Assembly (NCBI GenBank): GCA_022315425.1
Contig: JAIUPT010000033.1
Span: 186,001-250,000 of the forward strand
Origin: Pseudevernia furfuracea
Lineage: Eukaryota > Ascomycota > Lecanoromycetes > Lecanorales > Parmeliaceae
DNA: 64,000 nt
Direction of reading: 5' to 3'
Part shown: positions 54,250-64,000 of the stretch, piece by piece
Layout of the letters: each line of letters starts with the position of its first letter
How positions within the stretch are numbered: the first letter of the stretch is position 1
Position numbers and translations under genes: made by a program
The notes under the pieces: generated by a model
Database searches by the model: none
What the model was told of the DNA's origin: nothing
The model's input: only the letters and a program-made list of their open reading frames with translations

Positions 54250-56283
54250 TTAAGCCATGCTGTACTCTTTGATCATCTGTGTCAGCTTCGTGCATTCACT
54301 CGAATAGTTCAGTGGGTTGGCTCCAGAAACCTGGTACCGCACCCTTCAATAGTGTTAGCACTCGTATTCCGCAAGGGACTCGGAGAAGAGCATACCTCTG
54401 CTGGTCCTGGAAACTGTCCATTTTTGCTCGGCATTTGAACATGAATGTTTTGCAATTTGCGTCTTGGAAAGCGTCTCCCGCCGCCTTCTCATCGTTCTCC
54501 CTCAGCTCCATCATTTGATCCGCGCTCATGCCCATAATCATTCTGCCCACGTCGTCGAAACAGCTCAGCCAGAGTTGACCAGTGTGGTCGCTAACATTGA
54601 TCGACATGATGTATCGATGCTCTGGCTTGGGGTGAGTTTTGTCACAGCGCTCGCATCGCCATTGTCCAGGCTCAACCTCGAGAACCTTCTTGTTGCAGCC
54701 TTCTGACAGACACGCAGGATAAGAGACGTTGTCCTGTTTCACGTAGATTATCGTCGCCTTTGTAGTGAAGTAATCCGTGTTTTCTGACATGCCGAGGTTC
54801 TCTTCCTTGACCTGCATGATTGACTTCGTCGCCTCGTTTCGTCCACCAGCTGCGCCTACGGAGCCCATCCCTTGATGAGACATGAACGTATCGTTCTTGC
54901 CTTGTGCGTCATACCAGCCTTTGAGTTTGTGAGCTTCATCTATATCGGGATCTATTGTCATAGACCCTGAGCTGAGCAGACTCAAGCTTCGGCCACCAAA
55001 ATCAGAAACTTTGAGCCCTTTGAAAGCAACGACAGACTCGGGCATAACGTCAAACTTTTGGGCGGTATCGCCCCATATCGTAAGCTTTACAGAGTAGCCG
55101 GTACTGTCAACAAGGGTGAGATCCCGCTTATCGTACGGCTTGCTTGTAGTCTTCGAGACGATCTGAGAGGTCTCTCCGACTTCTTTGAGAACGCCGATTG
55201 TATCGATGGTTGTGTCTTTCTCAACGGTTTGGAGATCGGCTATTTTGGTGAAATTGAAGCGTACCTGCGGGACGCCGTTTTGTTCCTCGGCTTTTTCAAC
55301 CAAAGTATCGCGCTCAAAGGATAGCTCGTAGTCGTTATTCACATTTGAGAATTGCTTCTTCGCCATGTTGACTCGACAAGGACTGGTGATGTAGTAGACT
55401 TGGCCCTCCTGGAAAACATCAAATAGCGCATCGCATTGATCATTGAATCCAGTGGCTTTGATCTCCCCACTCTCGTCTAGCAGGTTGACACTGAAGAGTT
55501 TGCCCTCGCCATTCTTATTGTGCCATGTCCTGATAGGGGGCTTGCTGGTGCACCGCGCCTTGATGGTCCATTTGTGTGCATATGGGGACAGGGCCTCGAT
55601 CGGATAGATGTTGGCGTGCGAAGCTGAAGCATTTGGGTTTGTCCTCGAGGGTAGTGATTGCTGTTGGTTCTGCTGTTGAGCTGGTTTATTTCCGTAGAAT
55701 CCGTTGCTGGCAATTGTCGTTGATTGAGGCTTGGTGTCTTCTTCTGCCTTGAATTCCAATGCCTTTGGCTCGCCGATCTTATCACACTCCCCAAGCTCTT
55801 CTAGTACATCAAGATCAAGGACTATGATAATTCTATAGAGTATGAGCATCAGCTCTCAAGAAGCAGGCACCGTACTCTCACCTTTTCCCTTTCACCTGAT
55901 TCGCCTGGTATGACTTCAACCTTACGAAACAGCCTTTCCGGAGTTTTCCATCGTGGACCACGTGGTTTGCTTCTACAATCTATCAGTATGACGAGATGCA
56001 AAGCAGTAGAGCTGCGGGTGCTTACGAGTGGCAAGCATGCTCTGTACAAAGTTATTGATATCGCTGAAAACAACCCTGAAGCGTTCTGGAGCGCCTTGCT
56101 GCCCGACCAAAGGCTTGACTTGGACACATTGCAGTACGGGTTGGGAGGCAGCGGTATTGGGATCCTCGCCGGAGTTGAATATCGCACTGAAGAGTAACGT
56201 AAGTGTTTGGCGCATCAGGAGTGCACTTATGTCACTTACGCAAGAGAGCCTTGGTTGACCTGAGAGGCTGCGTTGGCCGCCAT
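54250..56283 (-). CDS. RFA1: Replication factor A large subunit (RPA70)
   Basis: Five exons: 56283-56240, 56186-56026, 55972-55882, 55832-54396 and 54343-54250, giving 608 residues with every phase consistent. It is the large subunit of the nuclear single-strand DNA-binding heterotrimer. The N-terminal OB fold (exons 1-3) ends with KGKRIIIVLDLDVLEELGE. DBD-A begins near residue 176 (IYPIEALSPYAHKWTIKAR), and DBD-B follows with DKRDLTLVDSTGYSVKLTIW. DBD-C carries the zinc ribbon (PACLSEGCNKKV, then WRCERCDKTH). The last exon supplies RVRYQVSGANPLNYSSECTK and ends EYSMA. The fragmented 5' part with short introns is usual for this gene in filamentous fungi. Confidence 0.95.
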
Positions 56284-56764
56284 AATGTTAGATGACCAGT
56301 AACGGAATGGCGGTCATCCAAAGAGTTGTGGAACACTAGAGTGGTTGGGATATGAGGTGAAAGAATTTCCAGGTTGACGCGTTGTTTGGTGGGAGCGTGT
56401 ATAGAGGTTTCGTGTTTTGCCCCACTTGCACTTGCCCAGATTGTTGGCCACCGTATTTTGTTACGGTGGGGCAGGCGACTACGTCTCCTCACTTAGATAC
56501 TCGTACCGTTTAACGGCTTGACTTTGATTACATTCAATATGGCTGACGACGATGTTGCCACGAGGGCGCCAGAGAGTGACGTAAAGGAGCCCAGTATGAT
56601 GTCGTCTGGAGATACGCCTGCCCAGAAGGGGGCGAGCATGGGAGTGCGCGACATAGCTCCCCTCAGGTAGAATGCCGCTGACCTGAGAGAAACAGGAGCA
56701 CTGTGTGACAGATCGACCTTCTCGTACGCTTTTCTACGTTCGAAGTTCATAATCACTTGGCTGA
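56284..56764. other. Divergent promoter between RFA1 and the dienelactone hydrolase
   Basis: It contains a 43-codon frame on + (ATG at 56539, MADDDVATRAPESD) and a 99-codon frame on - (56792-56493). I cannot assign either to a family or to a neighbouring gene. Confidence 0.4.
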
Positions 56765-57783
56765 ACACGAAATAGCTCTTGGGGATCAGCAACCAAGTGG
56801 TGTGGGTCTGATAGCTTTGAGGGCAGCCGTTGGAACAGAAGCTTACTATTATTGAAGGAAATATCTAAGATTTCAGATGTGGAGGTGCGTCAAGTTAGAC
56901 GTCAAAGATTACCGAGATCATGTCCTGACATGAGTGTCAGGTCTACATCACAAAACCTAGCGACTACCCTCACCTCCCCTCCAAGCTTCTGCTTTTTCTG
57001 AGCAGTGGTACGGGCATACACTCCAAGAATAATCAGCTTCAAGCAGACATGTATGCAAGCGAAGGCTTCCTAGTTGTCATGCCCGACCAGTATGTACCAT
57101 TTCCCCTCATATGAGGCCCACCGCTGACAGCCTCAAGGTTTGCTGGAGACCCTGCACCCAACAGTGCAACAGACCCAAATGCCGATGACCAGAATCCGTC
57201 CATGATCGAGAAAGTAAAGATGGGTTTTGCAACGACAGCCAAATCCTTCATGGTAGACATGTGGCTGGCCAGACAGACGCCGGAGAAGGTCCTTCCTGTT
57301 TTACGGAAGGTGGTCGAGGGCGCAAGAGAGGAATTTGCAGATGCAGTTGCCAATGGAGGAGGTATCTACGCTGTCGGCTATTGTTTCGGTGGTAAATATG
57401 TCTGTCTATTAGCCGCTGAACTGCCAGACTCCGCTGCTCATGGTCAGGCACCGCCAAAAGATGAAGAAGCTGGGATGGCGAAAGCAGAACCATTGATCAA
57501 AGCGGGAGCTCTAGCTCATGGCACACTTATCACGACGGAGGATCTCGAAGCCATTAAATCACCAATATCAATGGCCTGCGTGGAGAACGACCAGCTGTTT
57601 CCAGACGACGTCCGCATTGCCGGTCAGACGTACCTGGAGGAGAACAAGGTGAAGCACGAAGTCAAAGTCTACTCGGGTGTTCCTCATGGATTTGCTGTTG
57701 TAGGAGAGTACGAGGATCCGAAGATTCAGGGGGCGCAGAAGGAGGCTTTTGAGCAAATGGTTGAGTGGCTCAAGTCTTATTAG
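56765..57783 (+). CDS. Dienelactone hydrolase family protein, 5' end unresolved
   Basis: An alpha/beta hydrolase. Exons read with confidence are one ending at 56884 (LLLKEISKISDVE), 56941-57089 (VYITKPSDYPHLPSKLLLF to EGFLVVMPDQ) and 57138-57783. Introns are 56885-56940 and 57090-57137. Exon 3 contains the nucleophile motif YAVGYCFGGKYV (Cys in GYCFGG), and near the end Asp in ENDQLFPDD and His in GVPHGF complete a Cys-Asp-His triad. The first exon or start codon is not identified. The frame is open only back to 56765 and the usual N-terminal CC/H-rich lead is missing, so the gene may have a further upstream exon or be 5' truncated. Many fungal members are esterases of unknown substrate rather than true dienelactone hydrolases. 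Confidence 0.8.
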
Positions 57784-58141
57784 ACGTTCAACTTTCGTGT
57801 TAACCGCGTGCTTTGAGAAGAGCAGAATAGCTTGTTATACCCACCAAGATATGAATTATGGAAGCGAATACCAGTAGATACGAACGAATTTTGTGAAGCA
57901 ATCCTTTCTGATAGACGAAACGCCCAATTTTATGTATAAGTGTTGGATATCATACTGTAGTTGAGCAATTCGTAAGCCCTGATCTAATCAGTACAAATTG
58001 GCGAGCCGAAGTAAACAGGCAGATGTGACAGCTAAGTTGCCGCCTTACAAAACAATATACGGCGCATTCTTACCTATCTGGTCGTGACATTGTGAGCATA
58101 GTCTTTAAATACCAGACTTATCTATCAAAGAACCCGAGGAA
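57784..58141. other. Intergenic, no supported gene
   Basis: 358 bases holding the hydrolase 3' region and the UBP14 promoter. Confidence 0.5.
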
Positions 58142-60768
58142 ATGGCCTGCAAGCACGTCGGCGCAGCTGGTAACAGACCCCATAGTAATGCCCGTGGGGC
58201 TTGGTACTAACATCTTCCAGAGCTCCGCCCTCCCACGGCTGCCCAGTCGGTCTACAGAGAGGACTGTACGCAGTGTTTTGACTCCATAGTACCGCCCCAA
58301 CGCCACAACTTGGTCGTACAGCCTTGTCTAACGCGCCTAGGATGATCCAACAGGGTTGAATGTCTGCCTGTTCTGCTTCAACGGAGGATGCACTGGAGAA
58401 CGAGACCATGCCCGATTACACAGCCAGAGTTTGAAGCACCCGTTGGTTCTGAACATACAGAGAACGAAGAAGAAAATCAAGCGTGATGAGCCACCTCAGA
58501 AGATCTCGAAGCTCGCCATAGCAGCAGAAACCGAAGAGGACCGTTACGATACGAACATCCGTGTTGAATGCTACGAATGTGGGGAGAAAAATGTGGACAG
58601 AACAAGCGGAAAGCTGCCGGGGGTCATAGATGGTGTTCTCAAGGCCAATACGTTCGCACGACAGGCAGAAGTGCAAGCATGGGAGCAAGAATACACAGCA
58701 TGTGAGCATACATTATGCTTGGAACAAAAACAATCTCGAACGATCGATTCTCAGGGTATGTCTAGGGACAGGATAGTTGGTCCGGGGGCTGACTGGTCTC
58801 TTAGACCTAGGGCACTGCTCTATGTGTGACTTGAAAGAGAACTTATGGCTGTGTCTTCAATGTGGCAATTTGGGCTGCGGTCGTGCTCAGTACGGAGGCG
58901 TAGGCGGAAACGGCCACGGTCTCAAACATACCGAGCTCGCTTCTCATGCCGTAGCAGTCAAACTGGGATCTATCACGCCGGAAGGAACAGCAGATATATA
59001 CTGCTACGCGTGCGACGAGGAGCGTACTGATCCGGAGCTTGCCCAGCATCTTGCTCACTGGGGAATCAACATCGCCGAGCGAGAAAAGACGGAGAAGAGT
59101 CTGACGGAGATGCAGATCGAGCAAAATCTCAAATGGGACTTCTCAATGACTACTGAAGATGGCAAGGAGCTCAGCCCAATCTTTGGTGGCGGTTTCACAG
59201 GTCTGAAGAATCTTGGTAACAGCTGTTATCTAGCCAGCATACTACAATGTCTATTCACCATACCCAGTTTCCAAAATCGTTACTACCACCCGCAAGATCC
59301 TCCACCAATTGCGCAAGCTCCTGCAGAAGATATAGAGACTCAGTTGAGAAAATTAGCCGATGGTCTTTTATCAGGTCGATATTCTTATCCAGATACCGAT
59401 GTTATTGCTTCCGAGTATTCTCCCGAAATTCCTAATCAGAAAGGTCTTGCGCCTGCTATGCTGAAACACCTCATCGGGCGAGGCCACGAGGAGTTCTCCA
59501 CTATGCGCCAACAAGATGCTTTTGAGCTCCTCCTTCACCTTCTCAAGCTCATTACTCGCTCCTCTCACACCGCGCCTCTCCAAGATCCTGTCCAGTCTTT
59601 CCGCTTTGTTATGGAACAGCGACTGCAATGCATGTCTTGCAAAAAGGTCCGATATCGAACGGACGAGCAAGACAACATCTCTATCCCGGTTCCTGTGAGA
59701 CGAAAGCTCTCAGTCGCCAACGGCGCTCCGGATAGCGAAAAGCCAAAGGACGAATTTGAACCTGTCAGCATCAAAGAGTGTCTGGATACCTTTACCTCTG
59801 CCGAACTTGTAGAGCTTACGTGCCCTGCATGTGGTAGTAAAGATGGATTCACCAAACGCTCGCTCTTCAAGAGTTTTCCAACCACCCTTGCAGTCAACGC
59901 CCGCCGATTCGAACTAGTCAATTGGGTACCGACGAAGCTCGATGTGCCAGTTGTGGTAGGCGATGAGCCTTTCAGTCTAGACGACTACAAGTCTCCAGGA
60001 CTTCAACACGACGAAGAGCTCCTGCCTGAAGATGCAACTGCTACCGGCATGCCCGCGTTCGTCCCCAATGAGACTGCAATTTCTCAACTTGAAGGGATGG
60101 GCTTCCCACGAGTGCGATGCGAGAAAGCACTGCATGCCACCGGCAACACTGACTCGGAAACGGCAATGAATTGGTTGTTCGCACATATGGAAGACCCGGA
60201 TATCGACGAACCCCTGAACCTGAGTGCTGCAGGCAGCGGAAGTGGGGCTCCGGCGGGCGTCAGTCCGGAGAGCATCCAAATGCTGGAGGCCATGGGGATC
60301 GGAGCGCCACAGGCACGTAAGGCGTTGAAGGAAACAGGCGGAGACGTTGAGAGAGCGGTGGACTGGGTGTTCAGTCATCCGGATGATCAGGGTGAGGTTG
60401 GTGGAGATGATGATGCAACAGATGCCCCCGACCCAGAAGGTGAAAAGGCAATGGCTGGCAGCGCAGAGTTGCCTGCGAATTTCTGCTTGCAAAGCATTGT
60501 CTGCCATAAAGGGACGAGTATCCATGCTGGGTGAGACCCCTCCCCGATCCTCTTTCCTTACTCCTGAAGTCCCACAGGCGATGAAGGTTGTGACTTACCA
60601 ACAATGATGTGCAGACACTACGTGGCGTTCATACGTAAACCGATCCCCGCTAAAGAAGGTGGGGGTGAGTCTTGGGTCCTATTCAACGACGAAAAAGTGG
60701 TCAAAGCCCAGGGAGATGTGGACGAGATGAAGAAGTTTGCCTACGTCTACTTCTTTGAGAGAGTATGA
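58142..60768 (+). CDS. UBP14: Ubiquitin carboxyl-terminal hydrolase of UBP14/USP5 type
   Basis: Five exons (58142-58169, 58221-58288, 58341-58755, 58805-60530, 60615-60768) encode 796 residues, normal for the family. It disassembles free polyubiquitin chains in the cytosol. A degenerate N-terminal Zn-UBP-like region (YREDCTQCFDS, CLFCFNGGC) precedes the true Zn-UBP domain (HCSMCDLKENLWLCLQCG, residues from about 172). The catalytic Cys is in LGNSCYLAS (residue 311), and the catalytic His in GHYVAF (about 747) is created by the last splice. Two UBA domains sit at about 594 (ISQLEGMGFPRVRCEKAL) and 659 (IQMLEAMGIGAPQARKAL). The first two exons are tiny; I placed them by motif and phase. Confidence 0.95.
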
Positions 60769-61396
60769 GACCTCCACCTAGTCAAAGGGAATCGAAAATG
60801 CCATTCATAAATGAACGGTCCAGTACCGGCAGGGAAACTCATTCGGCTACCCAAAAACTTACGAAAAGCATCACTGCGAAGCTGCGTGCATCGTATGGCA
60901 TCATGATAGCATAGCGTACATAGATAGAGCAATGGGAAACGAAGTGCATGAGCATTGGAATAGATGAAGTATATCCTTGGACTTAGACCCGAGCTGAGGT
61001 TTCCAATTGCAGTGAAGTTTGCCAGCCGAAACGGAAGCACTACTACCACGATAAGGCATCAAACGACCCCGACCTGCCGGCCTCTTCACCATGGGCCTGG
61101 AGCTGACCAACCGCACCGCCTGACCTTGCGTCGACAAGAAGAGGGCGCTATTCAGCTGTGTGAATTGAGTGAAGAGTGCGCGGACGACGACGACCTGACC
61201 TAAGTTCTTCAGGACTCAACAGCTGGTACCCACTACAAACGCATTCACCCACGCAAAAACCAAAGCACATAGATATGTGCTGCCTCAAGCCAGGTTTACG
61301 TACATCTATTGATAGCGCAACCTTTTCGCCCTGTCAATATTTCGACATGAGATGCGCATGCTTTTAGTAACGGAGCAGGCAGACGAGTAGCTTTTC
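60769..61396. other. Intergenic, no supported gene
   Basis: About 630 bases between the UBP14 stop and the end of the lectin-like relic. Short frames only. Confidence 0.45.
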
Positions 61397-63155
61397 TCAT
61401 TCGTCACGAAGCGACATTCGGTCAAAGCGAAGAAGTGTTGCTTTTGACCGTTTGTAGTCGCTGATTGACTTGTTGCCTCGAGCAAAGACCAAGCGTGGTT
61501 GCAATTCCGAGCTTAACAGACGGACCCGGACCTGCTGCGAATTGGCATCGTTTTGGTCCCCGATACACAACTCCTGTTGATTAGAAGCGCTCCTTACACG
61601 CGTTTGGTCTGCTGCGAGCAGGGGAAGCGGCGTTGGAAATGAGGATATTCTCGTGGCCGATGTCGTCCCGTTGATCTGATGATATAAATAGGTAAAGTCC
61701 CCAACGCTTATAGTAGCAAGCCTCGCGAAGGGAAATGGATTTTCGGGCAAGGCACCCCAACTCTCACCATGGGCATCACCAGCGATTAGTCTTGTATTGT
61801 CAACCCAAACGGGCGTCGACGAAGCACCTATTATCGTCATATCTGATTGACGGAGCGATTCAAGATCCAAATCTGATGTTAATAACGTCAGTGGATCTGC
61901 CGCCAGTGAGTGTCAATCTTAAGCTCTAGGAACCGGAGTCCAGAGAATATTTATGCTTACTTGTGGTACATTGCTGATGGGTGAAGTCGCCAGAAGACGT
62001 GTAATGTGTTGTTTATAAAGTTGTGTCGCCTGTTTTGGATCTTGGCATTGGAGAGCTCGGCGTAAACACCGCATTTAGGATTAGAACAGAATCATTGTCT
62101 ACCGTCGCGCTCTGACTCACGAACGGGACGCCAAAAGCGGCCTCTGGATACAACTCGTAGAGCGTAGTACTTGCTGGCATCCCATTCCCAGTCACATTGG
62201 ACCTAGATGAAGGGCTCTTCGCACTGGTTATGTCGACCCATTTGGACAAGTACGTATAACCGAATCCATTAGAGTAGGTGATGGTATTTAACAGCGCGCT
62301 TGTACTACCATTGGAGTTCTCATAGAACAAAAGTGCCACATTTGCAGTTCCGATAATAGACAGTACAGCGTCGAGGTATGTATCTGAGGTTGAGAGAATA
62401 GAGGCGACTGACAGCGACCGCGTATCTGGTGCTGTAGTGTACTTCGTAAGTGTATCATTAGGCTGCCATTCCTCGTCGGAGTCACTGGAAACACTACTGC
62501 TCAGATGGTGAGCCTGCGAAACATAGAACAGCTGAATCTATACCTGCAGGTCAGCACGCAAAGGGGCCTGGGGTATTTCGGAGTGAGGCAATTACTGTAG
62601 AACCTGTATCATCCTCAAGAGCAGTGACTGCCAATGGCGTAAGGCTTTTAACGCTTGAACTGAAATTGGAAAGAGGGTGTTGAATAATGGGGGTCTAGAC
62701 GACTGATATTGAGTGGACTAAGGAGTGTCTATGTAGGAAGGTAGAATACATGTATGTGAGTGCCGTGCCAAGCCACTAGCTAGTAGGGCTGTTTGCCACA
62801 TTTTCTAACAGAGGGCTTGTAAACCATTGGTTGGTTGATGCACTACGAATCACATGTCGAATGAGACCAGCGTTATCTTGAAAATACAGTTGTCGATCAC
62901 CGCTAGTAAGGGCCAGAGCTGCGAGGGAGGTGTCGTGGAGAATGTATTGTGCAGCAGCAGTGTTGTCAGGGTCCGGCGACGCTGGAATGGGGTCCGAAGG
63001 ACTGGATTTGTGAGTGCATACGAATAGAGATTTATATGGAGTACAAACCTGATTGTAGATGACCTGTTTCTGTGAGTTTGCCCAATCCCAACTCCAATGC
63101 TGATACTGACGGCGACTGCTATAACCAGCACCGACGCTACAGTGATCGTGTCCAC
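61397..63155 (-). pseudogene. Membrane-anchored lectin-like (beta-propeller type) gene disrupted by a solo LTR
   Basis: Exons read on the minus strand: up to 63049 (a single transmembrane span, ITVASVLVIAVAVSISIGVG); 63001 down to the LTR (ILHDTSLAALALTSGDRQLY, then FQDNAGLIRHV); 62677-62596 (VKSLTPLAVTALEDDTGST); 62537 to about 62013 (IQLFYVSQAHHL, VALLFYENSNGS); and about 61870-61640 (WGALPENPFPFARLA). Repeated LFY-x-L strands recall fungal fucose-lectin-like ectodomains; that assignment is by pattern. A 133-base LTR at 62678-62810 inserts into an exon and introduces TAG. Removing the LTR and one copy of the 5-base duplication makes the frame continuous (WFTSPL into SNFSSS). The 5' cytosolic exon and the exact 3' end are not resolved, and the 62012-61870 junction does not splice cleanly. 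Confidence 0.65.
62678..62810 (-). repeat. Solo LTR related to the copia LTRs, with GAGGG target duplication
   Basis: On the minus strand it starts TGTTAGAAAATG and ends CATTATTCAACA. It is 133 bases long, exactly the length of the LTRs at 11222 and 19749, and shares AGTGGCTTGGCAC and other blocks at matching offsets. GAGGG occurs at 62673-62677 and again at 62811-62815, a perfect 5-base target site duplication. It is diverged from the window's full-length element, so it is older or from a sister subfamily. Confidence 0.92.
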
Positions 63156-63699
63156 CTGATCTTGTACTAGCTGGAGAAATACGCTGGAAAGGGCGACTAA
63201 TGCAATCGGGCGATCACGTGGTCCGTCAAGCTGCCAAGGCTCTATCTAGGTCAACTCACTTACCAACCGCGGGCTACCCCTCCAGCACGGATTGCTCCTC
63301 GGACAAGATGACAACCATCATAGCAAATTTGAAGTGAAAAAGACCTCGCCCACGAGCGGACTCGAACGGCCCTCTTCAGGTGTTGCCCAGGGCCAGAGCA
63401 TTTAAACATGTCCACACGCAGACTTACACCGCTATCAGGAAAGGAACGACTCGATCCCTACTTTTGATTAGGCCATAGTGTGAGATCGCAGCACCATCTA
63501 GGTAGTTCTGTATGAGTTGCTAGAAGTTGTAGTAGCTGTAGACCTTGATCAAAATGGCAGCTTTTGTTGGAAGTGCAAGTCCCGCCAAACGATCACTAGC
63601 AACATAAGAAGTAGAAGTTGCAAGCTCTTAGCCAGTATTGCTACTTTTCGCTGCAATTTGATAGAATACACATTGCGCAAGCAAGAAAGCTGGAAGAGG
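63156..63699. other. Intergenic between lectin-like relic and fimbrin
   Basis: It may contain the missing 5' exon of the lectin-like gene (an open frame with a GTAAGT donor near 63260 on the minus strand), but I cannot establish a start. Confidence 0.35.
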
Positions 63700-64000
63700 T
63701 TACATCTTCTCGTAGGTAGCCATGAGGGAGCCTTCAGTCCTGAGTCAGTAACTTTGCTCCTTGTCAAGAGAAGGAAGAGAACTTACCGATAAAGGTAACG
63801 ACAAGCCTACTCCGCACCTGACAAATATCCTCCGGCACAAGCCAGATGGTTGCGCCCATCTTCCTGGCAATACTTATCGCCAACTTAGCATTCGCATAAG
63901 CCTGCTCATCGTTCTTCCCGCTCGTCACAAGGTCGTAGTCCACATAGCTACTCTTCATGCCATTTAGTACATCCAGCAAGAACACACCACTGCCGATTGC
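63700..64000 (-). CDS. SAC6: Fimbrin (actin-bundling protein), 3' end only
   Basis: The gene runs off the right edge. The exon from 64000 to 63787 encodes YVDYDLVTSG, NAKLAISIARKMGATIWLVP and EDICQVRSRLVVTFI. This is the distinctive end of the fourth calponin-homology domain of fimbrin. A 55-base intron (63732-63786, GTAAGT/AAG) joins the last exon (63731-63700), which gives GSLMATYEKM and stop. Fimbrin cross-links actin filaments in patches and cables. Everything upstream of this CH4 end is outside the window. Confidence 0.92.

Noticed and set aside
63345..63395. Minus-strand TTCGAGTCCGCTCGTGGGC resembles the 3' end of a tRNA
   Set aside because: The T-stem does not pair and no 5' acceptor GCCCACG lies at the right distance, so at most a fragment.

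Overview
The window is nuclear DNA of a filamentous ascomycete (Pezizomycotina). The evidence is short introns (about 49-118 bases) with GTRAGT-type donors and CTRAC-type branch sites, fungal-type housekeeping genes (DBP3, RFT1, RFA1, UBP14, fimbrin), a fungal-only giant DUF3638/DUF3645 protein, and retroelement decay that looks like repeat-induced point mutation. I cannot name the genus from sequence alone. Exon boundaries were read by eye from splice sites and frame.

Layout. 0.3-3.9 kb holds an F-box protein and a short-chain dehydrogenase. 3.9-11.2 kb is an accessory stretch with several kinds of tandem repeat, a long hairpin and three related two-exon genes, each for a 157-160 residue single-pass membrane protein of a family I do not recognise. 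11.2-19.9 kb is a Ty1/copia element with two identical 133-base LTRs. Its polyprotein has decayed by stop codons only, and an intact gag-like ORF from another element class lies between pol and the 3' LTR. 19.9-25.6 kb is gene-poor, with a 2EXR/F-box-like ORF, a hypothetical ORF and a frameshifted relic of a conserved fungal protein.

25.6-35.2 kb looks like a small metabolic cluster: an MFS transporter, a citrate (or alkylcitrate) synthase, a 2-methylcitrate-dehydratase-like enzyme with an unusual C-terminal extension carrying a duplicated module, and an iron-containing alcohol dehydrogenase of the maleylacetate reductase type. Condensation of an acyl-CoA with oxaloacetate, dehydration, reduction and export is a reasonable reading, but no PKS or FAS is in view.

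35.5-64 kb is mostly core genome: a small acidic-tailed gene, DBP3, RFT1, the 9.6 kb DUF3638 gene, a quinone oxidoreductase, RFA1, a dienelactone hydrolase, UBP14 and the 3' end of fimbrin at the right edge. Between UBP14 and fimbrin a membrane-anchored lectin-like gene is broken by a 133-base solo LTR related to the copia LTRs, with a perfect 5-base target duplication.

The observations most worth following are the three-member small membrane protein family, the dehydratase with the duplicated extension, the contradiction between identical LTRs and a dead copia interior, and the solo LTR that interrupts an exon.
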